Shown here piece by piece: positions 9,198 through 18,206 of a stretch of 64,000 nt of DNA. The translations under genes and the position numbers were made by a program. Every line of letters starts with the position of its first letter. Position 1 is the stretch's first letter. Under the pieces are notes generated by a model, which saw only the letters and a list, made by a program, of their open reading frames with translations, was not told the origin of the DNA and made no database searches. This stretch comes from Luteimonas rhizosphaerae (GTDB lineage: Bacteria > Pseudomonadota > Gammaproteobacteria > Xanthomonadales > Xanthomonadaceae), in assembly GCF_002849595.1 (NCBI RefSeq), contig NZ_NRQR01000026.1:372001-436000 (forward strand), given 5' to 3'.

Positions 9198-9428
9198 TGC
9201 CGCCGGCCGCCGGGTGGTGGCTGCATCCGCTGTCCGCACCGTGACGTGCGCTGAACACGACCGGCCGCATTCGCGGACCGCGGTGGGGGCATTCATGCCC
9301 AGGCCAGCCGCGACGCTTAGATTCGAGTTGCACGGGGCATGCAACTTTCGGCACTGTCGAGCCGTCCATTCACGCGACAGGCTCGATCGCATGTCCATGA
9401 TGCCCGCATCCGCTACCCAGGTACCCGC

Positions 9429-11621
9429 ATGAAAGCTTCCCGCGTCGTTTCCGGCTCCCTGATCGCCCTCGCGCTGGCGGTGCCGCTCGCGCTGATGGCG
9501 CGGCCCGATGCCGTGACCGATATTCCGACCACGCCCAACGTCGACCAGGTGTCGGCGTCGAAGCTGGTCTACGGGCTGCTGTCCGACAGCCGCTACGCCT
9601 ACCGGCCGCGGCCGCTGGATGCGGCGATGTCGGTCGACATCTTCGACCGGTATCTGGAAAACCTCGATGCCGGCAAGCTGTTCTTCACCGCCGAGGACGT
9701 CGCGCGGTTCGAGCCGTACAAGGCGGGCATGGGCGGCGCGGTGCGTGATGGCGACATCGCCCCGGCGCTCGAGATCTTCTCGGTCTACAAGGCGCGCGTC
9801 GCGGCGCGGTCCGCGTACGCGCGCGATCTTCTGAAGCAGGACATCTTCGACTTCACCGGCAACGACCGCTGGGAGTTCGACCGCGAGGACGTGCCGTGGG
9901 CCGCCGACGACGCCGAGCTCGATGCACTGTGGCGCCAGTCGGTGCGCAACGACTGGCTGCGTCTGGAACTGGCCGGCAAGGCGCCCGACGAGATCCGCAA
10001 GACGCTCGACCGGCGCTACCTCAACCTCGCCAACACGGTCGCGTCGCTCAACAGCGAAGACGCGTTCAGCAGCTTCCTCAACGCGTACACCGGCTCGATC
10101 GATCCGCATACCGACTACTTCAATCCGCGCGCGGCCAAGCTCTTCAACCAGAGCATGTCGCTGTCGCTGGAAGGCATCGGCGCGCAGCTGCAGAAGCAGG
10201 ACGACGTGGTCGTGATCCGCGAAGTGATTCCCGGCGGCCCGGCAGCGATGAGCAACCGGTTCAAGCCGGGCGACCGCATCGTCGGTGTCGGCCAGGGCAC
10301 CAACGGACCGATGGAAGACGTCATCGGCTGGCGCATCGACGACGTCGTCGAGAAGATCAAGGGACCGAAGGACACCCAGGTGCGGCTGGACGTGATCCCG
10401 GGCGAATCCACGCTCGACAGCGAGCCGGTCCGCATCACGCTGACCCGGGCCCGCGTGCGCCTGGAAGAGCAGGCCGCGAAGGCCGAGACGCTGACCCTGC
10501 CGCCGAGCGAAGCCGGCGGCGTGGAGAAGCGCATCGGCGTCATCAAGCTGCCGGCGTTCTACCAGGACTTCGAAGGCCGCCGCAGCCGCGACGGCGAGTA
10601 CGCGTCGGCGACGCGTGACGTCGCCAAGCTGCTCGAGCAGTTCCGTAACGAGAAGGTCGACGGCGTCGTGCTCGACCTGCGCAACAACGGCGGCGGTTCG
10701 CTGACCGAAGCCGTCGAGCTCACCGGTCTGTTCATCGACCAGGGTCCGGTGGTGCAGGTCCGCGAATCCGGTGGCCGCGTCGGCGTGCAGGCCGATCGCG
10801 ATCCGGGCGTCGCATGGGACGGCCCGATGGCCGTGCTGATCAACCGCGGCTCGGCCTCGGCATCGGAGATCGTCGCCGGCGCCATCCAGGACTACGGCCG
10901 CGGCCTGATTATCGGCGAGACCACCTTCGGCAAGGGCACGGTGCAGAACCTGGTCGATCTCGACCGCTGGCCGGCCAATGAGACCAAGCGCTTCGGCCAG
11001 GTCAAGCTGACGATCGCGCAGTTCTTCCTGCCCGGTGGCAGCAGCACCCAGAACAAGGGCGTCGAGCCTGACATCCACTTCCCGGTCACGGTCGACGCGA
11101 CCGAGTTCGGCGAGAGCACCTACGACAACGCGCTGCCTTGGACGCGCATCGCCGCGGTGCCGCACACCCAGTACGGCAATTTCGAATCGCTGCTGCCCAA
11201 GCTCAACGGACTGCACGAGACCCGCGTGGCCTCCGATCGCGAATTCCAGTGGTGGGCCGAGGACATCGCCGAGTTCCGCGCCGAGCGCGACAAGGAATAC
11301 GTGACGCTGAACCTCGAGGAGCGTCGCATCGAGCGCGACCGCCAGGCCGAGAAGCGCCAGCAGCGCCAGGAAGAGCGCAAGGCCCTGGGCCTCGAACTCG
11401 ACCCGCTGGCCGACGATTCCGACGACGACGGCCTGCAGGCCAGCGAGCGCGCGATCGCCCAGCAGAACCGGCTGGAAAAGGCCGCCGAAGAACGCCCGGA
11501 TCCGCTGCTGCGCGAGTCCGCGGCGATCCTCGCCGACGCGGTGCGCCTGCTCAACAACGACCGCCAGATGTCGGCGATCGTGTTGCCCGAATCGACCGCG
11601 CCGGGTCGCTGGGCGCGCTGA
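9429..11621 (+). CDS. prc: Tail-specific (carboxy-terminal processing) protease, S41 family
   Basis: Periplasmic Ser-Lys endopeptidase that degrades tagged proteins and processes envelope proteins such as peptidoglycan hydrolases. The 730-residue protein has a signal peptide (about 1-27), the Tsp N-terminal domain, and a PDZ domain around 265-340 (GGPAAMSNRFKPGDRIVGV). The S41 catalytic domain holds Ser477 (in GSASASE) and Lys502 (in FGKGTVQ), 25 residues apart as in E. coli Tsp. A long charged helical C-terminal region follows, rich in E/R. ATG 9429 is chosen for the signal peptide. Single-gene unit closed by the terminator at 11645. Confidence 0.95.
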   Translation: MKASRVVSGSLIALALAVPLALMARPDAVTDIPTTPNVDQVSASKLVYGLLSDSRYAYRPRPLDAAMSVDIFDRYLENLDAGKLFFTAEDVARFEPYKAGMGGAVRDGDIAPALEIFSVYKARVAARSAYARDLLKQDIFDFTGNDRWEFDREDVPWAADDAELDALWRQSVRNDWLRLELAGKAPDEIRKTLDRRYLNLANTVASLNSEDAFSSFLNAYTGSIDPHTDYFNPRAAKLFNQSMSLSLEGIGAQLQKQDDVVVIREVIPGGPAAMSNRFKPGDRIVGVGQGTNGPMEDVIGWRIDDVVEKIKGPKDTQVRLDVIPGESTLDSEPVRITLTRARVRLEEQAAKAETLTLPPSEAGGVEKRIGVIKLPAFYQDFEGRRSRDGEYASATRDVAKLLEQFRNEKVDGVVLDLRNNGGGSLTEAVELTGLFIDQGPVVQVRESGGRVGVQADRDPGVAWDGPMAVLINRGSASASEIVAGAIQDYGRGLIIGETTFGKGTVQNLVDLDRWPANETKRFGQVKLTIAQFFLPGGSSTQNKGVEPDIHFPVTVDATEFGESTYDNALPWTRIAAVPHTQYGNFESLLPKLNGLHETRVASDREFQWWAEDIAEFRAERDKEYVTLNLEERRIERDRQAEKRQQRQEERKALGLELDPLADDSDDDGLQASERAIAQQNRLEKAAEERPDPLLRESAAILADAVRLLNNDRQMSAIVLPESTAPGRWAR

Positions 11622-11644
11622 TCCGCTGCGCCGTCTGAAGATGA

Positions 11645-11676
11645 AGCCGCCGCGCGCGATCGCGGCGGCTTTTTTT
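11645..11676 (+). terminator. Rho-independent terminator after prc
   Basis: AGCCGCCGCG, a 6-nt loop, CGCGGCGGCT, followed by an uninterrupted run of seven T at 11670-11676. It is the strongest intrinsic terminator in the window, 24 bp after the prc stop. Confidence 0.9.
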
Positions 11677-11847
11677 GTGCGGGGAGGCATGCGCGTGTGC
11701 GCGATCGGGCGTCCCCGGTAACGCCCCATCGCGTGAGTGCGCGCCGACAGCAGGACTGCAACAGCACCGTTCCAGCCGTGCAACGCGGCGCGGGCGTAGA
11801 ATTCCGCTCCCGCCTGCGCGGTCGCCTTTCCTTCTCCCGGAACTCCC

Positions 11848-12780
11848 ATGAGCGTCGCGCCGGTGTCGCGTCCTGCCTCGGTCCTGTCCATCGCGCTCGC
11901 GCTGGCGGCGGTCTATCTCGTCTGGGGGTCGACCTACCTGGCGATCCGTTTCGCACTCGAAGGCGGCTATCCGCCGCTGCTTATGGCAGGCGGGCGGTTC
12001 CTGGTCGCCGGTGGCCTGATGTACGCCGTGCTGCGGCTGCGCGGCGTGCCCGCGCCGACCTGGCCGCAGTGGAAGAATCTCGCGGCGATGGCCGTGCTGC
12101 TGCTCGGCCTCGGCAACGGCATGGTCTGCATCGCCGAGCAGAGCGTGTCGTCGGGGCTGGCCGCGGTCGCGGTGGCGTCGGCGCCGATCTGGATCGCGCT
12201 GTTCTCGGTCATGCGCGGCGAGCGGCCCAGCCGCGTCGAATGGCTGGGTCTGGCGATCGGCTTCGCCGGCGTGCTGTGGCTCAACGCGGGCAGCTCGCTG
12301 ACCGCGACGCCGCAGGGCCTGGTCGCGCTGCTGATCGCGCCGCTGGCCTGGGCGTTCGGGTCGGTGTGGAGCCGTGGCCGCGACCTGCCGTCGCCCTTCA
12401 TGGCGGCCGGTGCGCAGATGCTCGCCGGCGGCGTGCTGATCCTCGCCGCGGGCTTCGCGGTCGGCGAGCGGCTGACCGAGCTGCCGACGCCGAAGGCGAC
12501 GCTGTCGGTCGCGTATCTCGCCTCGTTCGGTTCGATCATCGGCTTCACCGCCTACGTGTGGCTGCTGCACAACGTGCGGCCGACGCTCGCCGGCAGCTAC
12601 GCCTACGTCAATCCGGCGATCGCCGTGCTGCTCGGCGCGTGGCTCGCGGCCGAGCGCTTCAGCGTCCACGACCTCGGTGCGATGGCGGTGATCCTGGTCG
12701 CCGTGGTCGCGATCACCCTGGGCCGCGCGAAGGCGAAGGCGCCCGCGCCGGTCGCGGTCGCGGCCGGAGACGACGCGTGA
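11848..12780 (+). CDS. EamA/DMT superfamily transporter (YedA-like)
   Basis: Inner-membrane drug/metabolite transporter of 310 residues with ten predicted transmembrane helices in two EamA repeats. The first repeat opens with YLVWGSTYLAIRFALEGGYPP, a pattern typical of the YedA/RhaT-related group. The second contains AGSYAYVNPAIAVLLGAWLAAERF, the EamA end signature. Substrate unknown; exporters of amino acids or other metabolites are common in the family. A TAGAAT -10-like element lies about 45 bp upstream. The stop overlaps the GTG of the next gene, rarD, so two different DMT transporters are co-translated. Confidence 0.88.
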   Translation: MSVAPVSRPASVLSIALALAAVYLVWGSTYLAIRFALEGGYPPLLMAGGRFLVAGGLMYAVLRLRGVPAPTWPQWKNLAAMAVLLLGLGNGMVCIAEQSVSSGLAAVAVASAPIWIALFSVMRGERPSRVEWLGLAIGFAGVLWLNAGSSLTATPQGLVALLIAPLAWAFGSVWSRGRDLPSPFMAAGAQMLAGGVLILAAGFAVGERLTELPTPKATLSVAYLASFGSIIGFTAYVWLLHNVRPTLAGSYAYVNPAIAVLLGAWLAAERFSVHDLGAMAVILVAVVAITLGRAKAKAPAPVAVAAGDDA

Positions 12781-13688
12781 TCGACGCCGCGCAGAGCCGC
12801 CGCGGCCTGTGGATCGCGGTCGCCGCGTTCGTCATCTGGGGCCTGATGCCGATGTACTGGTATCTGCTGCGCGAGGTGCCGTCGTTGCAGATCGTGGTCC
12901 ACCGGTCGATCTGGTGCGCGATCCTCGTCGCCGCGTGGCTGACGCTGCGGCAGGGGCGCGGCTGGCTGCGCGAGATCCTGGCGCAGCCGCGGCTCGCCGG
13001 CATGCTGGCGATCTCCGGCTGCCTGATCGCCGCGAACTGGGGCCTGTACGTCTGGGCGGTCAACAGCGGCCACGTCGTCGAAGCCAGTCTCGGCTACTTC
13101 ATCAATCCGCTGCTCAACGTCGTCATCGGCGTCGTGTTCCTGCGCGAGCGGCTGTCGGTGCCGCAGTGGATCTCGGTCGCGCTGGCCGCAGGCGGCGTGC
13201 TGTGGCTGACCTTCAACTACGGCAGCTTCCCGTGGATCGCGCTGTGCCTGGCGGGCTCGTTCGCGCTGTACGGCCTGATCCGCAAGTTCGCCGCGGTCGA
13301 GGCGGTGCAGGGCCTCGGCGTCGAGAACCTGTTCGTGTTCGGCCCGGCGCTGATCGCGCTGGCATGGTTCGAGACCCAGGGCGGCGGCGGTTTCTTCTCG
13401 GCCCGCTGGGGCGGCTGGACCGACGTGCTGCTGGTGCTCGGCGGCGCGCTGACGGCGATTCCGCTGATCTGTTTCGCCTACGCGGTGCGCCGCGTGCCGC
13501 TGACGATCGTCGGCCTGCTGCAGTACATCGGCCCGACGCTGCAGCTGCTGCTCGGCGTGTTCTTCTTCGGCGAAGCCTTCGGCATCGATCGCGCGGTCGG
13601 CTTCGGCTTCATCTGGGCCGGACTGGTGGTCTTCGCCGTCGACGGCTACCTGCAGGCGCGCCGACGCATCGTCGCCCAGCAGGCCTGA
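12777..13688 (+). CDS. rarD: RarD-type EamA transporter
   Basis: Inner-membrane protein of 303 residues and about ten transmembrane helices, member of the RarD branch of the DMT superfamily. Diagnostic stretches are IWGLMPMYWYLLREVPSLQIVVHRSIWC near the N-terminus, NWGLYVWAVNSGHVVEASLGYFINPLLNV in the middle and YIGPTLQLLLGVFFFGE near the end, all characteristic of RarD. Substrate not established for the family (chloramphenicol-sensitivity name only). GTG 12777 overlaps the preceding stop. The gene converges with the downstream hydrolase gene, with 4 bp between their stops. Confidence 0.92.
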   Translation: MIDAAQSRRGLWIAVAAFVIWGLMPMYWYLLREVPSLQIVVHRSIWCAILVAAWLTLRQGRGWLREILAQPRLAGMLAISGCLIAANWGLYVWAVNSGHVVEASLGYFINPLLNVVIGVVFLRERLSVPQWISVALAAGGVLWLTFNYGSFPWIALCLAGSFALYGLIRKFAAVEAVQGLGVENLFVFGPALIALAWFETQGGGGFFSARWGGWTDVLLVLGGALTAIPLICFAYAVRRVPLTIVGLLQYIGPTLQLLLGVFFFGEAFGIDRAVGFGFIWAGLVVFAVDGYLQARRRIVAQQA

Positions 13689-13692
13689 CGCG

Positions 13693-14769
13693 TCAGCGCA
13701 CCGCCAGCGCGCGATCGGGACAGGTCGCCGACGACGGTGTCCGGTCGAACCAGTCGACGACGACCGGCGCGAGCAGGTCGAGCCGCATCGGCAGGCTCAG
13801 ATGGTCTTCGCCGGCCAGCTCCAGATAGCGGGCCTGCGGCGCCGCCGCCGCGAGCGCGCGACCGTGCGCGACCGGCACGTGGCGGTCGTCGGCGCCGTGC
13901 ACCAGCAGCACGCAGGCGTGCACCTGCGCCAGCGCGTTGCCGACGCTGACCCCGTCGAGCGGCAACTGCAGCGTGTCGCCGGCCTGCACGATCGCCGCGT
14001 CCAGCAGCGCGGGGTCCACCCGCCAGCGCATCCAGCCCTGGGCGACGCGCGCGGACCAGCCGTCGGCGTCTTCGGTCAGCAGGTGCGGCACCATCGCGCG
14101 GATCGCGTCGGCGGCGTTGTCGAAGGATTCGAACGCGACGACGCTTTGGGCGTCCAGGCGCGGATCGGCGGCGCTGAAGATCGCCGTCGCGGCGCCGTAG
14201 GACACGCCCAGCAGATGCAGCGGGCCGACGATCTCGCCACGCGCGCGCAGGGCGGCGACGGCATCGACGATGTCCGCCGATTCGCGCGTGCCGTAGCCGG
14301 TCGGCGCGTCGCCGGACCGGCCGTGGTTGCGCAGGTCGAGGGTGATCGTGCGGTAGCCGGCTTCGGCCAGCGCCAGCGACCACGGCAGCAGCGAGCCGCC
14401 ATCCATCATCCAGCCGTGCAGCAGCACGACCGTGCCGCGTGGTGTCGCCGGTGCGGCAGTCGGTGCGGTGAAGTCCAGGTCGAAGTCGAGCGCGTCCGTC
14501 TCCACCTGGTCCGGACGGTAGGCGTAGTCGAGCCGGTAGTCGTTCGGATCGAGCGCGCGCCAGAACAAGGCGACGCCGTCGCCGGTCGTCACGTGGCCGG
14601 CGCGATGCGGCAGGCGGGCGAACGCGGCGTCGATGCGCGCCGCCGGCAGCAGCGGCGAAGCGCCGGCCGGCGCAGCGAGGTTGCCGGCCAGCGACGAGGC
14701 AAGGCCCGGCCACGACGAGAAGCCCGCGACCAGCAGGCAGGCACACAACAGACAGACGGCACGCAACAT
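13693..14769 (-). CDS. Alpha/beta-hydrolase with signal peptide
   Basis: Predicted exported or lipid-anchored serine hydrolase, 358 residues. The start ATG at 14769 begins a hydrophobic signal-like segment (MLRAVCLLCACLLVAGF). The alpha/beta-hydrolase core shows the oxyanion-hole region VVLLHGWMMDGGS, the nucleophile elbow GVSYGAA, a catalytic Asp in LVHGADDRHVP and a catalytic His in GEDHLSLP. The substrate cannot be deduced; esterase or lipase-like activity is the family norm. It is transcribed divergently from the XdhC-like gene. Confidence 0.82.
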   Translation of the reverse strand: MLRAVCLLCACLLVAGFSSWPGLASSLAGNLAAPAGASPLLPAARIDAAFARLPHRAGHVTTGDGVALFWRALDPNDYRLDYAYRPDQVETDALDFDLDFTAPTAAPATPRGTVVLLHGWMMDGGSLLPWSLALAEAGYRTITLDLRNHGRSGDAPTGYGTRESADIVDAVAALRARGEIVGPLHLLGVSYGAATAIFSAADPRLDAQSVVAFESFDNAADAIRAMVPHLLTEDADGWSARVAQGWMRWRVDPALLDAAIVQAGDTLQLPLDGVSVGNALAQVHACVLLVHGADDRHVPVAHGRALAAAAPQARYLELAGEDHLSLPMRLDLLAPVVVDWFDRTPSSATCPDRALAVR

Positions 14770-14922
14770 CGCACAGGCCAGGGATCGAACGGTCGGCCAC
14801 GGTAGCGACGCGGGTGTCGACGCTCTACCGCGGTTCGATGACGCTTCGATGACAGGCCAGCGACCGTTCAGTGGCAGCCGACGTCGACCGGCGTCCACGA
14901 TCCGTCTGGCACAGTAGCGCGC

Positions 14923-15936
14923 ATGTCCGATGCCGCCTGTTCTTCCGATGTCGCCGCCGCCGTCGACGACGCGTCCGGGTCCGCCCCCCATGCCGTGATC
15001 GGCGCGGCCTGCGCGGCCGCGCGCGCGGGGCGCCCGGCGACGCTCGCGCTGGTGCTCGAAACCGACGGCTCGACCTATGTCGCCGCCGGCGCCGCCGCGT
15101 TGTTCGGCCCCGGCACGCGCCAGGTCGGCTGGCTCAGTGGCGGGTGCCTCGAGCCGGAAATCGCGCGCCGCGCCGAGGTCGCCGCCGCCACCGGCCGGCT
15201 CGGCTGGATGGAGGTCGATACCCGCGACGACGAGGACATGCTGTCGGGCTCGGCGCTGGGCTGCCGCGGACGCCTGCGCCTGGCGCTGTTGCCGCTGGCC
15301 GCGCTCGCCGGCATCGACGCGCCGCTGCAGGCCTGGCAGGACGGACGCACGCCGCTGCAGTGGCGGATCGACGCGCGCGGTACGGTCGCGCTGACGGCCG
15401 GCGCCGCGCGCGGCGACTGGACGCTGCCCGCCGATGCGCCGGACTGGCGCGCGTCCGCCCCCTGGACGCTGACCTTCGACGCGCCGCCGGAGCTGCTGGT
15501 CTGCGGCGCCGGTCCGGAATCGCCGACCCTGCTGCCCCTGCTGCGCACGCTGGGTTGGAAAACGACGCTGGCCGAGCGCCGCCCGCGCTGGGCCGGCGAG
15601 GCGCGCCATGCCGACCGCCATGCCGCCGACGGGGTCGCCGCCGCGTTGCGCGCCGCGCCCGGCTTCGATGCCGCGCTGGTCATGCACCACAACTTCGAAC
15701 TCGACCGCGATGCGCTGGAACTGCTGGCGACGCACGAGGTGCCCTTCGTCGGCCTGCTCGGGCCGAACCGCCGGCGCGAGGACCTGTTCCAGGTGCTGCC
15801 GGCCGAGACGATCCACGCCCTGCGGCCGCGCCTGCGATCGCCGATCGGCCTGAAGCTCGGCGGCCGGGGCGCCGAGGCCATCGCGCTGAGCATCGCCGCG
15901 CAGCTGCAGGCCTGGCGCCACGGCGAGGCGGCATGA
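14923..15936 (+). CDS. XdhC/CoxI family protein
   Basis: A 337-residue protein of the XdhC/CoxI family, which binds molybdenum cofactor and delivers the sulfurated form to xanthine-dehydrogenase-type enzymes. Seen are the N-terminal XdhC domain (ALVLETDGSTYVAAGAAALF, GWLSGGCLEPEIARRA) and a C-terminal Rossmann-like XdhC domain (ELLVCGAGPESPTLLPLLRTLGWKTTL, then PFVGLLGPNRRREDLF and RSPIGLKLGGRGAEAIALSIAAQ). It overlaps the next gene by 4 bp (ATGA), a nucleotidyltransferase of the same pathway. No molybdoenzyme gene is in the window. Confidence 0.9.
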   Translation: MSDAACSSDVAAAVDDASGSAPHAVIGAACAAARAGRPATLALVLETDGSTYVAAGAAALFGPGTRQVGWLSGGCLEPEIARRAEVAAATGRLGWMEVDTRDDEDMLSGSALGCRGRLRLALLPLAALAGIDAPLQAWQDGRTPLQWRIDARGTVALTAGAARGDWTLPADAPDWRASAPWTLTFDAPPELLVCGAGPESPTLLPLLRTLGWKTTLAERRPRWAGEARHADRHAADGVAAALRAAPGFDAALVMHHNFELDRDALELLATHEVPFVGLLGPNRRREDLFQVLPAETIHALRPRLRSPIGLKLGGRGAEAIALSIAAQLQAWRHGEAA

Positions 15937-16550
15937 GCCACGGCCATGCCGCGATCGTGCTGGCCGCGGGCGGCAGCCGCCGCCTGGGACGTCCGAAGCA
16001 GCTGCTGCCGCGGGCGGGTGCGCCGTTGCTGCGGCACGTGCTCGACCTCGTCGCCTCGACCCGGCCGCTGCGCGCGGTGCTGATCCTTGGCGGCCATCGG
16101 GATGCGATCCGCGCTGCGCTGGGACCGGCGCTGCCGGCGCCGTTCGAGGCGATCGAACACGCGGGCTGGGACACCGGCCTCGCCGGCAGCCTGGCCTGCG
16201 CGGCGCGGGCGCTCGCGGATCACGCGGGCCCGGTGCTGATCGTCGGCAGCGACCAGCCCGCGCTCAACGCCCTGCATCTGCGCGCGCTGCTCGACGGCGC
16301 AGCGCAGGTCGCGTCGCGGTGCGCGGCCGTGCTGCACGGCGATCGCCCCGGCATTCCCGCGGTCGTGTCGCCCGCGCTGCTGGCGACCGCGGCAGGGCTG
16401 CAGGGTGACCGCGGATTCGGCGCCGGGCTGGCGGCATTGCCGGAGGCCGAGCTGTTCCGTCTGCATGCGCCGCTGCTCGGCCACGATCTCGACAGCGAGG
16501 ACGATGTCCGCGTCGCGATCGCACAGGGCTGGCTCGACGCCGACGCGTGA
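15933..16550 (+). CDS. MobA/MocA-like molybdenum cofactor nucleotidyltransferase
   Basis: A 205-residue NTP-transferase. The N-terminal signature IVLAAGGSRRLGRPKQLLP matches the nucleotide-binding loop of the MobA/MocA family. The later VLIVGSDQPALNALHLRALL contains the metal-binding Asp and the D-Q/M-P motif. MocA-type members attach CMP to molybdopterin for xanthine-dehydrogenase-family enzymes, which fits its coupling with the XdhC-like gene upstream. Whether it uses CTP or GTP cannot be told from sequence reading. Its stop lies 12 bp from the end of the convergent small membrane protein gene. Confidence 0.87.
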   Translation: MSHGHAAIVLAAGGSRRLGRPKQLLPRAGAPLLRHVLDLVASTRPLRAVLILGGHRDAIRAALGPALPAPFEAIEHAGWDTGLAGSLACAARALADHAGPVLIVGSDQPALNALHLRALLDGAAQVASRCAAVLHGDRPGIPAVVSPALLATAAGLQGDRGFGAGLAALPEAELFRLHAPLLGHDLDSEDDVRVAIAQGWLDADA

Positions 16551-16562
16551 GGCGGGCGCGGA

Positions 16563-16871
16563 TCAGCCGCGCGCGACGAGCATCCACAGCAGGGCGAGGC
16601 TGCCGACGACGGCGATCACCAGCGTGCCGACGCGCCAGCGCTGCGCGCGTGCCCGCAGCCGGCGCACGCGCTCGTCGTTGAGCACGCGTGCCTGCTCGAT
16701 CAGCGGCGCGGTGCGCTGCTCGGCCTTTGCGTAGATCGCATCCGCGCGCGGCGGATCGGCTTCCGCGCGCAACGCGGCGTGTTCGTAGAGTTCGAACGCG
16801 CGCGCCTGCAGGGCCTGGATCTTCTGCGCCAGGTCGGCGTTCGACAGCGTCTGCGGCAGCGGTTCGCTCAT
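16563..16871 (-). CDS. Small coiled-coil/membrane protein of the export operon
   Basis: A 102-residue protein with a polar, helix-forming N-terminal two thirds (Gln/Ala/Glu/Arg-rich, likely coiled coil, about residues 10-75) and a single C-terminal transmembrane helix (TLVIAVVGSLALLWMLVA). No named family recognised. It is the last gene of a five-gene minus-strand operon, and its ATG overlaps the stop of the upstream FtsX-type permease gene (ATGA), so it is probably made stoichiometrically with the transporter. A role as an accessory or stabilising subunit is an inference from that coupling only. Confidence 0.7.
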   Translation of the reverse strand: MSEPLPQTLSNADLAQKIQALQARAFELYEHAALRAEADPPRADAIYAKAEQRTAPLIEQARVLNDERVRRLRARAQRWRVGTLVIAVVGSLALLWMLVARG

Positions 16872-18196
16872 GCGGCGCGCAACGCGGTCGTGACCGGCAG
16901 CTGCGCCGCGCGCACTGCCGGGAACAGGCCGCCGATGAAGCCGATCGCGAGCGCCCACTTCAATCCGCTCCACAGCAGCGCGGGCGAGACCCGGAACTCG
17001 AACGTCACCTGGCCCACGCCGCCGGCCAGCGTCGAGGCGCTGTAGCCGTTGAACACCAGCCACGCGATCGCGCCGCCGAGAATGCCGCCGAGCAGCGCCA
17101 GCAGCATCGTCTCCAGCATCACCGCGACCACCACCGGCAGGCCGCGGAAACCGATCGCGCGCAGCGTGGCGATCTCGCGCGCACGCGCGGCGACGGTCGC
17201 GAACATCGTGTTGAGCGCGCCGAACACCGCGCCGATCGCCATGATCGAGCCGACGACGATGCCGATGATGCGCAGCACCTTCGACATGCCCTCCGACTGC
17301 TTGGCGAAATAGTCCAGCGTGGTGCTGACCGCGACCTGGGTGCGCGGATCGGCTTCCAGCGTCGCCTTGAACGCCTTGAACGCGGACGGGCTGGCCAGGC
17401 GCGCGGTGACCGATGCGCGGCTGCTGCCGCGGCGGTAGGTCGTGGCGACGACTTCCGCATCCGCCCAGATTTCCGAGTCCATCGCGTCGTTCGCTTCGAA
17501 CGCGCCGACCACCTGCCACACGTCCGCGCCCAGCCGCACCGACTGGCCCGGTTCCAGCCCGGCGAACTGGCGGCGCGCGCCCTGGCCGACGACGAGCTCG
17601 CGCTTGCCGGTCTCGAACGCGCGCCCTTCGACGATGCGCAGGTTCGGTCGCACCTGCCAGGCCATCTCGCCGACGCCGCGGAACTGCACGCTGCCGTCCT
17701 CGTCCGGCGCGCCGCCGCGCACCGGCAGGTTGGCCGCGACGACGAGCTCGGGCGAGGCCAGCGGCCGGCCGTCGGCGTTGCGGGCGATCTCGGGTGCGTC
17801 GACGACGGCGGTGACCGTCGCGCGGTCCATGACCGACATGACCTCGGCCGCCGAGCCGCCGCGCAGCACGATCGCCGTCGAGGCGTCGCCGGTGCGGCCG
17901 AGCGTGTGCTGGTAACCCTCGGCCATCGACAGCAGCGCGACCAGCACCGCGACCACGCCGGCGATGCCGATGACCACGACCGACGACGCGCCGAGCCGCT
18001 GGCCCAGCGTGCTGATGCCGACCTGGCTGACCGACGCCGCCTGCCGGCCGCTGCGGCTGAGCACCATCCACGCCGCGGCGAGCAGGGCCAGCGCCAGCAG
18101 CACGTACCACGGCGAGGCGATCCAGATGCCGAGGGCGACGACCAGGCCCAGGACCAGGCCGGCGTTGACGAGCAGCGATTTCAGGAACTTGGGCAT
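16868..18196 (-). CDS. MacB/FtsX-type ABC transporter permease (second copy)
   Basis: Inner-membrane permease of 442 residues. Two N-terminal hydrophobic stretches and a further helix precede a large periplasmic domain (about 90-310). The conserved FtsX domain follows, with three C-terminal helices (GIVVGSIMAIGAVFGALNTMFATVAARAREIATLRAIGFRG and later ALAIGFIGGLFPAVRAAQLPV). This is the topology of MacB/LolC-type mechanotransmission permeases that drive extrusion through a periplasmic adaptor. It pairs with the permease encoded just upstream, giving a heterodimer, plus ATPase and HlyD-like adaptor from the same operon. Confidence 0.88.
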   Translation of the reverse strand: MPKFLKSLLVNAGLVLGLVVALGIWIASPWYVLLALALLAAAWMVLSRSGRQAASVSQVGISTLGQRLGASSVVVIGIAGVVAVLVALLSMAEGYQHTLGRTGDASTAIVLRGGSAAEVMSVMDRATVTAVVDAPEIARNADGRPLASPELVVAANLPVRGGAPDEDGSVQFRGVGEMAWQVRPNLRIVEGRAFETGKRELVVGQGARRQFAGLEPGQSVRLGADVWQVVGAFEANDAMDSEIWADAEVVATTYRRGSSRASVTARLASPSAFKAFKATLEADPRTQVAVSTTLDYFAKQSEGMSKVLRIIGIVVGSIMAIGAVFGALNTMFATVAARAREIATLRAIGFRGLPVVVAVMLETMLLALLGGILGGAIAWLVFNGYSASTLAGGVGQVTFEFRVSPALLWSGLKWALAIGFIGGLFPAVRAAQLPVTTALRAA

Positions 18197-18206
18197 GGCG
18201 GTCTCC

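Noticed and set aside
8151..11891. Very long minus-strand open frame (over 1200 codons) opposite lipA and prc
   Set aside because: It is antisense to two clearly functional genes. High GC makes stops rare on the opposite strand, and its translation is low-complexity Arg/Ala/Asp with no domain.
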